A stretch of 64,000 nt of DNA from assembly GCF_025766255.1 (NCBI RefSeq), contig NW_026516693.1:310001-374000 (forward strand), given 5' to 3'. The DNA comes from Zychaea mexicana (lineage: Eukaryota; Mucoromycota; Mucoromycetes; Mucorales; Lichtheimiaceae). The translations under genes and the position numbers were made by a program. Numbering within the stretch: the stretch's first letter is position 1; each line of letters starts with the position of its first letter. The notes beneath the pieces were generated by a model. The model worked only from the letters and a program-made list of their open reading frames with translations. It was not told the DNA's origin and searched no databases. Shown piece after piece: positions 23,493 to 36,800 of this stretch.

Positions 23493-24519
23493 AGCAACGT
23501 CCTCCATGATGCGCCATCCGCCCATGGTGATCCGTATGGAAGGTGTCTCGCAAGCGCCGGACCAGCAAAACACCCTGATAGGCCGATGCCGGGTCGCCAA
23601 CTTGGCCTTTCACAAACATGTGGTCGTGCGCTACACCACCGATTACTGGCAATCGTTCCACGAGACCGAGGCAATCTATCGCGAGCCGATCGGTAGCAGC
23701 GCAAACACTTGGGATCGCTTCACTTTTACCATTCGTCTGGACCAGACCAACAACAAAAAAAGCGAGTCATCTATGATTGCGATTGGCAAGATCACAACCC
23801 TGTATCTAGCTTTACGCTACACGGTGAACGAGTGTGATCATTGGGATAATAATGATGGGTTGAACTATCAGATTGATATCATCCCTACCCTACCACCGAC
23901 GCCGACGCCACCATCATCACCGATCGAGGAAGAAGAAGAAGAGTTGATGTCGATAGATAATAAGGCAGCGGTACTGGCAACAATTGAAAAAGATGAAGGC
24001 AAAGCATTACATCGTCAACGTAGCGACGGTACGTCATCTTTGGTCACCACCAACAGCAACACTTTTACTGTGTCAGTAGACCAACAAGATAAGCAACAAA
24101 AGCCATCATCCGCTGTAACACCTATTGCAGCACCAGCAAAACCAGCGTCACCAACAGTAACAACAAAACAAACTAGCAAGAAGAAACTGGGTCATCGGTA
24201 TGACTTTGGTGCTTCACTATCTGAGGCCAAAAAGGTTCCGTATCAATTCGGAAAGGGACCGACACCGACTATTTCTACTTCTACTTCTTCTACAATGATG
24301 CGTTTTTCAAACACGTTGGTGACAACCAGCAGCAAACAAGATCAACAAGTAGTACATCAGCAGCAGCAGCAACAACAAGAGGATGGGTTCCAATCCCGCT
24401 ACCATGACTTTGTAAACAAGTATTGTTTCTATGGCACTACTTATGCCACCTCTACAAACCATACCTCTCCACCCTCATTATCTTCGCCATGCCCTCCTTC
24501 TGAACCCATTTGTGGTTAA
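22951..24519 (+). CDS. CBM21 protein, glycogen-targeting regulatory subunit of protein phosphatase 1
   Basis: One exon of 522 residues. The first 110 residues are His-, Ser- and Gln-rich. A basic stretch is followed by KKKSVRFHD, which fits the RVxF-type docking motif for the PP1 catalytic subunit. After a Thr run comes a carbohydrate-binding module of family 21: the blocks VANLAFHKHVVVRYTTDYW and YTVNECDHWDNNDGLNYQ show its aromatic and Asn/Asp ligand positions. The C-terminal third is low complexity with a short acidic EEEEEE run. Family knowledge (yeast Gac1/Pig1-type, animal PPP1R3) says such subunits bring PP1 to glycogen to activate glycogen synthase. Exact orthology is not settled here. 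Confidence 0.85.
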
Positions 24520-24728
24520 ATTCTCTCTCTCTCTCTCATACTCCTCTTTCTATCAAATATGTACATATTCTCTAACGATGTGTGTGTGTCTCTCTGTCTC
24601 TCTCTCTCTGGCTGTTTTATATATCTTCCGCCTCCCCCCTCCTTCATTTTCAATTCAATTGTGTGTGTGTGTGTGTTCATCATTTGCAGTGTATCTTCTT
24701 TTCCAACGCGGTACAATAAAAAAAATTG

Positions 24729-24762
<34 letters not shown>

Positions 24763-24865
24763 GTAAAGTAACCAAATTGAGCCAGCAAAAATACCTAATC
24801 AAGTCAGTCTACCGAAACTTGCAAGGTTCTGGACCTCTCTGTCTGTATACATTCATCATCTGATT

Positions 24866-24896
<31 letters not shown>

Positions 24897-27074
24897 AATG
24901 GCAACAGCAGCTTTTTAATGCCGCACGAGCCCATTGGAAACCTTGAAGAACCCTTTTTTTTATTCACAGATCGTCTTCTGAATCCAAAAAAAAAAAAAAA
25001 AGATCCGTCCACTTGGTAAAATTGTTGTGGAAGGTGAAGACGAAAGTCACCTGTTCGTTTTGGTTAACCGATCCTTTTTTTATTTGTGTGCTTCATATGG
25101 AAATCGCGCCCATGAACTTGGTTTTTCTTTCTTTTTTTTTTTTCATGCTGTGTGACACGTCAGTTTTCGCTCATCTTTTTTGAATATTATTCTACGCTCC
25201 GATCCTTATCTTGTACCCTCATCTGTAATCCAATCCGTCGTCGATTTTGAGCTGCATGTTCCTTTTTCCCCCCCCCCACCATAGAAAAAGAGCAACATGG
25301 ATCTTTGTGCTCATCATAAACCATGTTGCACATAACAAAAGACTTTTGATGATTAGAGAGACCAAGAAGGGATTCCCCCCCTAATTCACGCAATCCGACG
25401 TTTAAGAGACACGCTTACAAGTAACGCTGATCGAGAAGGAGGCCCATCTCCCTTTTTCCGTGTTGGCGCCCTTTTTTCTTTTATGTGTGTGTGTGTGTGT
25501 ATGCATGTTTGTGGAGAGTCTCGTGACAATGCACGTTTTTTATTTATGCTTTTGTTTTTACAATGCTGCCTAAACGGCTTTTTTATTCTAGACAAAATCT
25601 ACAATCATCTTGGTGGTTGCCCCCTTGTTACCAATGAACATGTCACTTTCGTTGCCATTGGAGATATTTGTGGACAAATTGCCATGGCAACATATCCTAT
25701 GAGTTTTTACCTGATAAAAAATAATAAAAAATAAGGGGTTGTTGCTCTATATCCATACTACCAGACCACTGCAAGCCATAATATATAAGAATTTTGTAAA
25801 AAGCGAGTATCCATATTCCAACCGACCCGACCGTTCCTAATAGGTTATGCGTCAGATAGCTATTTATCTACCAAAAAGGGATAATATGCTGCATAACCAA
25901 GAATATGCAAATGTAATTTATCCTACATGCGTGCGAAAGAATTTTAAATGTGTCACTGGCAATATTTTAATGCAAGAGCTTGAGCGGGGTGTTGGCGGTA
26001 AATAACTTGGTCTGTATGCAAAACACAGGGTGCATAAAAAAGTATGCCGAAACCAATACGACGCTTGTGGGAAAATGAACGGGCCAGCAAAACGGAAAGA
26101 AACAAGTAGTTGTCAATCCGTCATTCTAGAGATTCTACAATCAATAAGCATGTTGCCTTGGCAGAAAATCAAAGTGAACGAAACGAATATAAAAGATCTT
26201 GACGCTTCTTGTTACTCCAGAATTTTTGTAATAATAGATCTCGAATATTACCTGCAGTATAGGTCTTTTTCTACTAATATTTCTCGCTCACAAACGGTGT
26301 GGCGGTTCGTCGTCCTAGTTACTAACAGACCCACGTGTTTCAGTGCAAGAGGTGAACATACTCGGTTTTTTCTGTATTATAGTAAACCAGATAGAACCCT
26401 TTCAATGGAAAATAGAGCACGACATCCAGTATGTAACACTTTTAACGCTATAATATCGCTGCAGCAATGAATTGCATCATGTGATTTATAGATGTTTCAA
26501 CCATTGAAAAGAAGAGCTTTCATCTGCATAAAAAATTCCTCCCAACAAACAAATATTGGGAAAATTGCTATCCTAAGGATATCACACAAAAGTAATTTTA
26601 TCATGGCCGATCATCAAAAAATCTAATAATGCCCGTGATATATTTTATTTTGAAAGATCCGCGACTGTCATCTTCACCACCTTGAATGTTGTATGCAATC
26701 GCGTTTGTTAGACGTAATTTCAACGTAACTGACTCGGTTGATAGATCGGTTCCCTGCATTCCTCCATCAATATCATATTTGAACCTGAATTTTTTTAAGA
26801 GATCATCTTTTTCAAGAATAATCAATCAAAGCTTGAGCTGGGAGAATTTTGGACACGCACTAAAAAAAAGTTTTCTAGCATATATCATACTAAGAATACA
26901 AGGACATGTTGTTTGTTATATTTGTCGAATTATACTAATGGAGATGTATAGAGATGTTGACTAGTGCTGCGTGTGCGTGGATGTGGGATGATAAAGTGAC
27001 AGAAAAGAAGGAGACAGGGGGGTTGGGCCTATACTATATTATAAGAAATAATGGGATAGGATCGCATACATCCT
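24520..27074. other. Intergenic region with microsatellites; possible decayed coding at 26,030-26,825
   Basis: CT and GT microsatellites follow the CBM21 stop, then an ACT repeat (24,728-24,762). From 25,740 the sequence is AT-rich. A 146-codon plus-strand frame (26,030-26,470) and a 74-codon minus-strand frame (26,601-26,825) look mildly protein-like but match no family I know. They may be remnants of a mobile element. Confidence 0.4.
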
Positions 27075-27759
27075 TTAAGCGGCCACCTTCTTCCATTGGC
27101 TGGTCATTGCCAACCAAGATGTGGTCATACTAAAAAGAAAATCATCAGTCACACCGCCAACGTATAAGAATTTCGAAAAAAGAAGAGGAGAGAGAGAACT
27201 TACCCAGCCAAACCAACAATGCCTTCATCGAACGACACCAAGTTCAAACCAGCAGTGGGTATAATCATGTCGACCAAATCTTGAAGCAATTGCTTTTGCA
27301 AACCCTTCTTTTCCCTAATGTCCATTCGATTGCATGGGTTAGTCCCTTTTTTTTTTAGGAAGGAAATCGTGTCGGCATGTATATTTTGTGTGTGGTGTAT
27401 AGCTGGGAACTTACGTGATCAAACCCTTAGCCTCAGCTTGAACCTGTTCACTGCTCTTTTCAGACTTGAAGGTCTTTTCCAATTGTTCTGCACGAATGCT
27501 CAGGTTGCGGAACTTGTACAAGGTGGAAATGACAGACATTGTCAGGGCAGTCAACCAACACTTGAAACCAATTTGTTGGATATCCTTGATCTTTGCGACT
27601 TTGTAAAAGTTGACGGCGTTGGCCTATTTTCGCGCGGTATACATACACACATGTGTGTGTGTGTGTGATTGTCTCATGCGTTAGCGTCATCATTATATAT
27701 TTTTCCGCCTTTTAATATCGCGTCAAAACGGTATGTATATGCACATGCACGTGCAGATC

Positions 27760-27790
<31 letters not shown>

Positions 27791-28114
27791 ACTTACCAAA
27801 ACGACAGCCTCAGTGCAGTAATAGAAGAACATACCAGCTTGCTTCAAGACAGCAGTGACCTTCAAAACCTCATCCTGAACAGACAAGGCCTTGTAACCGG
27901 CCTGAGCAAACTCCAACTGTTTCAACAGACGGAAGAACTTGCGGCCGTTGCCAATGTGTCCTTTCAAATCGCCCCAGCGTTGGATGGCTTCTTTGGGAGC
28001 ACCGGTGCGCAACAAGTAAAAGGCGTAGAAGCGGGAAAAGTATTGGACGAAACGTAAGAGCTTTTCACGACCCACGGTGGTTTGAAGATATCGGTTTACA
28101 GCGTCGACAGACAT
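27075..28114 (-). CDS. PEX11: Peroxisomal membrane protein PEX11
   Basis: Four exons: 28,114-27,797; 27,623-27,415; 27,314-27,204; 27,129-27,075, with GTAAG donors, giving about 230 residues, the normal size for fungal PEX11. Typical features are the N-terminal amphipathic helix region (VNRYLQTTVGREKLLRFVQY), the FRLLKQLEFAQ segment, a hydrophobic FFYYCTEAVVLANAV segment, a Lys/Glu-rich loop and the C-terminal PTAGLNLVSFDEGIVGLAG stretch followed by QWKKV. PEX11 bends and elongates the peroxisomal membrane before fission and regulates peroxisome number. A GA-microsatellite lies within the first intron (27,765-27,790). The start at 28,114 fits the conserved N-terminus; the open frame upstream is CT-rich leader. 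Confidence 0.92.
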
Positions 28115-31100
28115 TTTTTTTTCTAGTTTTTTTTGGCGGCGTGTGTATATGAGCAACAAAAAAGAAAGGAAGAAGAAAGAAGAGTTCAAACAATACACCC
28201 ACACGCCGTTATTACACACATGCTTTAACAAAATTCCCGGAGCGGAATTGCAATTTGGATTACTCGAGTTCAATTTGGAAGCATATGACAAACCAGTTGA
28301 ATCTGCGGGTGTGAATGACAAATTGCCTATATTCCCGCAAAGGTATTTCTACTTTATCCGAAATGCCTTCTCTCTCTCTCTCTCTCTTTCTTTCTTTCCA
28401 TAAGCACTGAGCCCTGCTGCCTTTCCCCCACCATCTAATAAGGTCGTATCTATCAAGCTTTTGCTATCAATGCAAAACGAGTAATGGTCCACGATTGTGT
28501 TGCTTAGTCGTCACCATGGCAAAAAGCGGTAAACTCTAATTATCTTGTTGACAGGCATACACGTAGTAGTAGTAGTAGTAACTTGAGTGAATAAAATCTC
28601 TTTTGCAATATCATCCCCAATTAATCTTGGCACGTATTACGACGGGGATGTGGTCAACCCCATCGATGCTGCACGGAGCAGCTATTCTTTTCCTGGGAGA
28701 GTCCCATCATTATGAACAAGCGCGTCGCTTTACTTGGGAAAGTTCCCTTTATTGGCCTTCGTACGTTAATCCTTTTTTTTTTCTGGGATTACCTAAGTCA
28801 AAAAATAAAATTTCTCTCTTCCACCATAAATATGACACATCAACTTCACACAATCTATCACACAAGCAACAACAATGGGAACACGATGAAGGCTGCAAGC
28901 ATACTAGAAAAAGTTGGTTTGCGGGGTGCGGGGAGGAAACAAAACTATCAAACTATCAATTGTCGGCACTTTCGGCAGCTTCCGCCTGGGGGTTTTTTCA
29001 GTTCCAGCATTCCGGCAAAAGAAAAATATTCAGGGGAAAGGTTAATTGACGTAATGCAAAAGAAGGTGTTGGGACCTCTTCTTTTTTTTTTCCTGGGTCT
29101 TTTAATATTTTGGGGTCCTGAATTGCGTTTTAACTACTGCTATATATTCAACTTTGACTATAAATACGATAGCGAGCTGACATTACTTGAGAAAAATTTG
29201 GTTTTTCATTAAAAAAGATGCTGCAGTGATGTGTATAATGTTCCTTTTTTTAAGGTTTGACAATCCAAGGAAAAATAAGGTTTTTATTTTTCTGTAAACT
29301 TGAACCGGGACTACGGTATCTTCTCTGCTTCGATTTGCGGAAAATATGTTGTCATCTTGCTGTGTTTGCAGAGACTTGGAAAACCTTCTCAAACACTACT
29401 ACGTACGTACGTCTCAAGCGCGTTGTGTAGTTGAATATGCTCAAAGAGTGGATATCCGTGATAACGCAGACATAACCTCTTTTTGACGTCCATATAGTTT
29501 CTGATGTGAGCGCTTGCAATTAAGGCACTGTGGTTGTTTGTTGTAGTGTGTTGTCAATGGTCGTACACTGGAAAACCCAAGATACATATCTTTCTGCCTT
29601 ACCAAGCCCAAACCAATCACACCAACTTTTTAAAGAAGCGTGTCGATGATTGACATAAACTACACCGTTGTCGCTTTGCTGTCGTCGTCGCAGCCCTCAG
29701 CTGACTTGCATCCAAAAGTTACCAATTACTTTGGACACTGAAAACGACCTCTTCAAGACCGTATAAGGTCTCAAAAGGACCCGAACGGTAACCTGAGATG
29801 GATGAAAAAGCCTTGGTGTTCTTGACTTCAGAATATCTTACTAGTCGTTCAATTACATGCTGTTTGATGCTGTTTGGGCGATTGTATTCACATTGTTCAT
29901 TGAGCATTAGGAAAATTGAATTGAGAGAAAAATAATTTTCAATGCGTAGCTGTTACAATGATCCGTTACGACACAGTCTCGACAAGGTTGCAACAAGAAT
30001 ACCGTTTTCAGTGATGGTTGATATCTTTTTACTGTAGCACATCATTGATACCAACAATTTGTAAACGCCGTAAGTAGTTCTTTCCGGATTCCCCTGTCGC
30101 TTATTATTTCTTTGTGAGGTATAATGGAATGTAACTATCTTGCTGGTCGCTGTTAGGTTCTCATTGCGTTTCATAGTGTTGCCAATACTTTCTGTTGCTT
30201 GAAAGTCATGTTTCTCCTTTGTATATACTGTTGCTCGTGGTTTCTGTCTGTGCTTTCCACGATGTGATTGGGAGAATGATTGGTTTTTATCTGCTCATTG
30301 TCTCAGTATCATATTGAAGCGTATATAGCCATTATTGTGATGATTTCCTCCGTTTACATCATTTTAAACACTGCAATACATGTCGTTTGTTTGTTCATCG
30401 CTTTGTAAATCGTAATCCTTCTTTGTTTCGCTCATCATCATCAGATTGTTGTTATCCACCTTCTAGTATAACCCTTGTTCTACTTGCAAAGTGTGTAAAA
30501 TCATAACAGCAGCGAGACACCCGTAACTAGAAGGGCCAATTAATCATATTTCTCTCTTTGCCACGACGGGTTACGTTTTCTTCATGCATTTAGTATAAAT
30601 ATCCATCTGTAAATGCCCTATGTAATTTCAATATAGGAGATGGTTTGTTAAGACCGTGGGCAGTGGATTAAAAATCTTTTGCTATTGTTGCCCTCATTCT
30701 CTTCTAATTCTTGTATCTCTTTTTCTACGCTTGTCTGCCTACTTATGATACAAGGTATCCTTGCTTCGTACATGGACCCATAATATCGACGTATGACACA
30801 GTTTACAGTCCACCTTCGCGCCTTTAGCCTAGAAATATGACTGTCAAAAAAGGTTTTGTCTTTTTCAAGCCTGTATTTTTATAATAATGCTTGCGCGATG
30901 ATTGGCGGTATACTCATATATTATATGATGCGATCGATCAACGTTACCATCTATATTGAGGTAATGTAGCGCCCGTCATTCCATTCATAAACGGACATTG
31001 CGCGCGCGGAACAATTTTCTCGAGCAATTTGTTTTTTTTTAATTAAAATCGAAAACAAATGCTCGCTAACATTACATACACAGCAACGGAACCTGCAAAA

Positions 31101-33675
31101 CCATCATTCTTCTTCGATCTACGTTATCTTGGATGATTCAACTTAGGGGCTTCTTTTCATCAGATGAAGATACCGATTTGACGAATTGTGCATGTTCCAA
31201 GATGAGGAAAGCGTGGTCAAGACTTTGCTGTTTCTATATGCACCACAGAAAAGGTGAGCAAATATCAATTTTTTGTTGTTCTCAACGTCTCACTCTCAAT
31301 GTCCTTTGAAAGATATCGTTCTTGTTTTTTCAACGAGCGCAACTTTTCGTGTGGCGATGACAATTGGCTGCTGATACGGCAGGTTTATAGAAAAACCAAC
31401 AGCAAGCCCCCGAACAAGCAAATCTGGTATCAACACTCCGTTGAAGCATCATTAATTTGACAATTGCTTGTTGAGCGACACAGGAACTCGACTGGGAACT
31501 CAAGCATACTCCACGCAGTAGAGTATATGTTAAGCTATTGATTAAAATGTTAAATGTTTAGATAACAAGGAAAATGTTTTTGCTTTGAAAATAGCAAAAG
31601 AAATGTCTTGTCTCGCTTGTGATAAAACGGAGGATGCAGCCATTGATTGCGACGTCGTTAACTAATTTGGTCCGTGAAAGTTGCTTTCAGACCTTTGTTG
31701 ATTTGTCCACGCCATTGTCATTCGCTGATGTGTCTTTTTTTGTTTTCTTAGCTCTTGCCTTTGTGGAGTGACCTTCAGCGTTCGGATCCGGTTCTGGCAC
31801 TGAAACAGTAAGTATAGGAGGCGGTACAACATCATGTCCATTCAAATTAAGCTGCAAAAAAAGCAAACGCCTCGCCTGCTCGCCCAATGTGCGTGTCTGT
31901 GTACAAACAAGTCTTGGTTCCTATATCATTGCTTGGCTGAAGAGTTCTTACAGAGATAATACAGCAAAATGCGTCTTCATCATGTAGATTATTTTTGAGA
32001 ACGTCCATTCTCGCTGCCTTCCTTGGGAGGTTTTGTACGTAATTCCATTGTTGCTTCGCGCCAATGTGTTTGCCTTTTCTGAAATTTTCAAGAGAGAATT
32101 ACTTTCACATTTATGGTGGTTTTGCGTTTCCGCTCTGATCAAGCAGACAAAAAGCGTCCATAAGCGTTTAGGACATAATGGCTGCCAGCACGTACGGCTT
32201 GCGACTTTTAATCCCACCTCCAAGGTTTGTCGCTTTTCTAATGCTCACAACTCTTTTGATGCGCGAAAAAGAGCAAGTTCTTAATGCGAAGCAATGAAGT
32301 TTGAGAGTACCGCAATTCAACACAAATCATGACAGGTATTCAAAATTATATTGTGCCTGATGAAATAAAGATTTTTTGTTAACAAAAGATCAGCCGTTGA
32401 TTTGTCTTTAGCGGTTTTTGCGGTGAGAAGACTTTCTTTTTGTTGATCATATCGATAGGGCAGTCCTCAATACATAGCGATTAGTTTGACAAACGGATTT
32501 TCAAGTTTTACTGCATGCCAAGATGGTTTCTACTCGCTTCACCTTCAACGGAGGTCATGAACTGATCACAATCATCACGCATCGCTGTAGGTGCAATGCC
32601 AAAGGACAGTTGAATTAGTGACAGCTCTGAGAACACGCATACGCATAGGGTGTAATAGAGAGGGAAAATTGTAGGTTATTGGTATACAGCAACAACAGCG
32701 AGTCACTCCAGCTGAAATGCTCATCGATAAACGAAGATCTTCAATGGTGGCTTACGTGTTGAGGTAAAGGGTTCGGAAGAAGAACATTATAGGTAGCTAT
32801 GCGTCTGGTACTACACTACAAAAGGACATACAAATGTAATAATGATAAAGATGATTTGACGAATGTCAATCAACGAAATAATATCAGTTTTCTACTGTGA
32901 ATTACTATCAGTTTTCGTCGTGACACTATTCTTATGTGAGAGCTTTCAATGGATAGATTCAATTAGGATCAGTACAGCATAATAGATAGTCAAAGTGAAA
33001 GCTTTTCCTGAACAAACGCCCATACGACCAAAATACATGTTAGCAAAATAATTTATTTTGTTAGTTTTCTCTAAAATAATTCACACAAAATAGATAGAGC
33101 TGGTCAAAAAAGCGGCTCACAGATAGCATGGAGATATCTTGACTGAAGAAGAAAAATAACGATGATCTCTAGACATGAACATAGAATGAGTTTTTATCGT
33201 CTAACTGTCATCACATACATATGCTTTCGTAGCATGCATCCAAGAACTCAGATATTACCCCCTTATGCGTTATGTGCATCGTGGCTCCTATCGTCACGGA
33301 GCCCAAATGTTCCAATCGCAAATTTTTATATATACACAGACACGAACGTCAAGTAATCTGGAATAAAATACAAGGATTACAGGCATCATATCGACCATCC
33401 CAAAGTTTAAGTAATGTTGCAACATGTCGTTAAGCAGAAACAAAAAAAATGTAGAGAACATGCATAAATATACAGTTGCCTGCTTGCATATACATAGAAA
33501 TTCAACGTTTTTAGTGTACCCTCCTGGGCAAAGATATTACATAGCAGTTATAATCGATTTGGCTAGCATCCTCCACTGCCAGTAGCCCCCCTTTTCCCGT
33601 TATCGACGAATAAAACTACTTTTCACACCGGATGCCAAATTCTCCCTCTTTTACGCAAGAACAATCACAGTTGGG
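28115..33675. other. Long intergenic region, no gene identified
   Basis: The first 300 bases upstream of PEX11 are its likely promoter, with a CT microsatellite at about 28,370-28,397. Open frames at 28,603-29,212 lack recognisable domains. From 29,400 the sequence is AT-rich. Short frames around 31,250-32,280 (both strands) look slightly coding-like but are broken by stops, and could be old transposon debris. Confidence 0.45.
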
Positions 33676-35969
33676 ATGGCTGCTAATTCCACAGACATTT
33701 TGAAGAGCGGTAATAATTCTCAGCATAGCCTCACAAATGAAATGAAAAAGACGATGATCATGGATCGATTTTATAAATGCTTTGCCGTTACCCATTACTC
33801 TTTATCGTTTACATTGTATAGATAAGCGGGAAGTTCCTCCAAGGATCGAGGATCATGATTCAGATGATGACGATTCAAGCGACAAAGGTAACGATATTTA
33901 AGTACCAACAGAAACGACGACGAGCATACAATGCTACTATCGACTGATCATCGTCAGCCATTGTTCGACTATAACCACCAATTAAACATGTAGATGGAAA
34001 GTCGGAGAAGCCATACTCAGCGTTCTCAACCTCGTACAAACGAATCATAATTTGCATCCTTACTATAAACTATATTGTGCATTTGATGTCCTACAACATC
34101 TATTTTCCAGCAATCGATTCGATAAAAAATGTACGTTGTGCGTCAATAAGCTCAAGCCTTCATGTGCTTTGCTTGCTTAGTTTGATCATGTTGAAGTGTT
34201 AGTAACAATGACGCACAAATTTGAATTTATATAGAGCTTCAATACGACAGTTGCCATGGTCAACTTGACAGTAACGGGATATAGCGTATTGAATGGAATT
34301 GGCCCTCTGGTGTGGGGTCCGTTTGCTGATGTTTGGGGACGAAGACCGATATTCCTGATAACATTCATCTTGTATATCGCCAGCAACGTTGGTTTGGCTA
34401 CGGTTGACTCATTTGTTGGCTTTCTCATACTGCGGATGATACAAGCTTTTGTGTCCGGCCCAATCAATGCTCTATGTACAAACTGTTTCAAAAAAGATGA
34501 TGTGTTAAACCACGAGACCGGAAAAGCAGATGTCTTATTTTTCCTTTCAATTGCGTAACAGGTGCAGGCGTTGTGACCGATATTGCATCGCCAAAAGAGT
34601 AAGCAATATAGTCATCGTTGAACATTTTAAAAGAAATGTGATATTAAGGGATCTTATGGATCTGCCACTCCACAATCCATTTCTACAGACGGGGTGGATA
34701 CTTCGGTGTAATTACGGGCGCTCTCATGTTCAGCACTGTATTCAGTTTGTTCATCGGCGGTGCTATAACCTACTCTTTATCCTGGAGGTACTTGAATGGC
34801 TTTTACAGAGGCTGTTGCCCTTGCGGCTCCTAACCAATATATATATATATTCGTGCAATCATTTCTTTTTGCAGGTGGATATTTTGGTTTCTTGCCATTG
34901 GCTCAAGCACTGCATGTATCATCACATTTGCTCTTCTTCCTGAAACTCTGCGTGCGATCGTCGATGATGGATCTGAATATCAAGACCGTACTCCATTACA
35001 GCTGCTTTATACAAAATTTAATGTCTGTTGTCAACAAACAACTGCTGAAGACAACGGCAGTAGTAAGAAACCATATTTCTTTAAAGGTGGATTTCCCAAC
35101 ATACTCAAGCAACTTAAACTGATCCTCGAGCCGGATGTCGCTTTATCTGCTTTATCGAGCGCAATGCACTATGTAATAATGTCAAGCGTACAAACGACGG
35201 CATCAACGATATTCCCTCAGCAGTACGGATTGAACCCTCTGCAAGTCGGACTGGCATTTTTGGTAATGGGCGGTGGGACAGCAATCGGGAGTGTTATCGA
35301 AGGCCGACTCTTGGATCGTGATTATCGTATAGCCAAAGAAAAAGGACTTTCGATATATAGAGCACGCTTAAGATCAGCATGGATTCAACCGGTTCTGTTG
35401 CAGCTGGTTGTAGTTCTCTACGGATGGTGTTTGTATATTAATGCCCATCTAGCAGTCATACTTGTACTTCATTTTATCAGTTACGTATACACGAATCATT
35501 TAAGAGAGTGCAGTAGGTGGAATGATTGATGTTCTCCGCATGACTAACATTCCTCATTTTACCACCCGTTTATTATTGTGTATGCCGTATATAGTTGGAT
35601 TTGTGGCACTGTCTATGTACACTGTCTTCCAGACGCTGGTCGTAGATCTGTTTCCCGAGAAGGGGTCGTCTGTAAGCGGTATCATGTCTTTTGTACGATG
35701 CGATCTTGCGTAAGTAATTAGTGTCGTATATGATTCCCACCTTTAATGCCTATACGTGACGAAATAAGAAAAATAATCACACATTTTTCTGTATCAAATT
35801 TAAAAGGGCCGCGGGCGTCGCGGCTACTGAACCATGTTTACAGGCACTGGGTTTTGGTTGGACATTTACAGTCTTTGCTGGGCTACTTGCCACTGTCAAC
35901 ATTTATATCTTTCTTCTCGCTCGGTACGGACCTCGATGGCAAGCAAAACGGCTTGATAGTATACAATAG
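33676..35969 (+). CDS. MFS transporter of the drug:H+ antiporter (DHA1) type
   Basis: Nine exons fit one frame: 33,676-33,709; 33,822-33,887; 33,994-34,130; 34,235-34,475; 34,562-34,598; 34,689-34,787; 34,875-35,479; 35,514-35,709; 35,807-35,969 (1,578 nt, 525 residues). An acidic cytosolic N-terminus precedes about 12 hydrophobic segments. Landmarks are YNIYFPAID in helix 1, the loop motif GPFADVWGRRPIF between helices 2 and 3, an RMIQAF helix, the segment ending SPKERGGYFG, and LPETLRAIVDDGS before the central loop. The family exports drugs, polyamines or other small molecules across the plasma membrane using the proton gradient; the substrate cannot be predicted. The frame is intact although the gene borders a repeat-rich region. 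Confidence 0.85.
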
Positions 35970-36279
35970 ATTAAGTTTAGATACGTATGTGTATGCTTTA
36001 ACAGCTGTTTATAAATGTTCATAAAAAGAATACAACCATATATAGAATTATTCTTATGTATACAGCAATTTATATGAAAAAGACATGACATTTCTACACA
36101 CTGGATCAATAAATGGCACCACGACAACACGTTTGACAGAAATGCCAAGATGGTACATATGTTTCTTTTGTTTCACGTTTGAAGGACTGATTGCAGTATT
36201 ATGCGTTGTTGTTATAGAGCAAGAAAACGTCTTTTTTAAGAAGACTTTAGTATACATGATAGAAAGAGATATGAGAGGT

Positions 36280-36478
36280 AATTTGCTGCAGCAACACATT
36301 ACATTTCGCACTTACTCTTTTGTTGTCGCGGAAGAACTAACAAGAAGGACGCTTCGAATAGCCTCATTGGCCGGTTCTGCTGCTGCCGTTGCTGTTTTTA
36401 CTGCTTCAACGTGATACTTTACCTTTGCAACACACTGGTCAAAAAAACATTACGCGTTAGTATCATACTCTCTTCTTA

Positions 36479-36516
<38 letters not shown>

Positions 36517-36703
36517 GTGGTGTGTTTATGCAGAAAACGAAAAATGTGTTGCTGACTGCTGAAAACTTACAAGAGCGAGGATTTCTTGCCAAATAAGTGG
36601 ATCGCAGCGTGTGCTAAAATGATAGGCGTTCAGAAAGTTTAACAAAGACTTGACTATTATTTATACCGTACTTACTTTGTTTCAATATCTGGGCGCAAAT
36701 ACT
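36280..36703 (-). pseudogene. Truncated copy of the inverted-repeat gene family (5' exons)
   Basis: This 424-bp segment is a near copy, in the same orientation, of 39,834-40,247 and therefore an inverted copy of the right-arm segment near 61,909-62,325. On the minus strand it contains the family's early exons (including YLRPDIET and RIWKEILAL) and a CT microsatellite in an intron. Coding sequence continues a few codons past 36,703 before the AT-rich Merlin-like region begins, so the copy is cut there. Confidence 0.7.
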
Positions 36704-36800
36704 GGTTACAAGCGTTCTTTGGTAAGTTACACAAAATATATGATAAAAAATGTTTTTTTTTATTTTTCATAAAACACTTTTTTTCTTTTTCTTTATCAAA

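Noticed and set aside
28603..29212. Overlapping plus-strand frames of 148 and 166 codons
   Set aside because: No domain, no consistent splice model, and the frames cross T-rich non-coding stretches.
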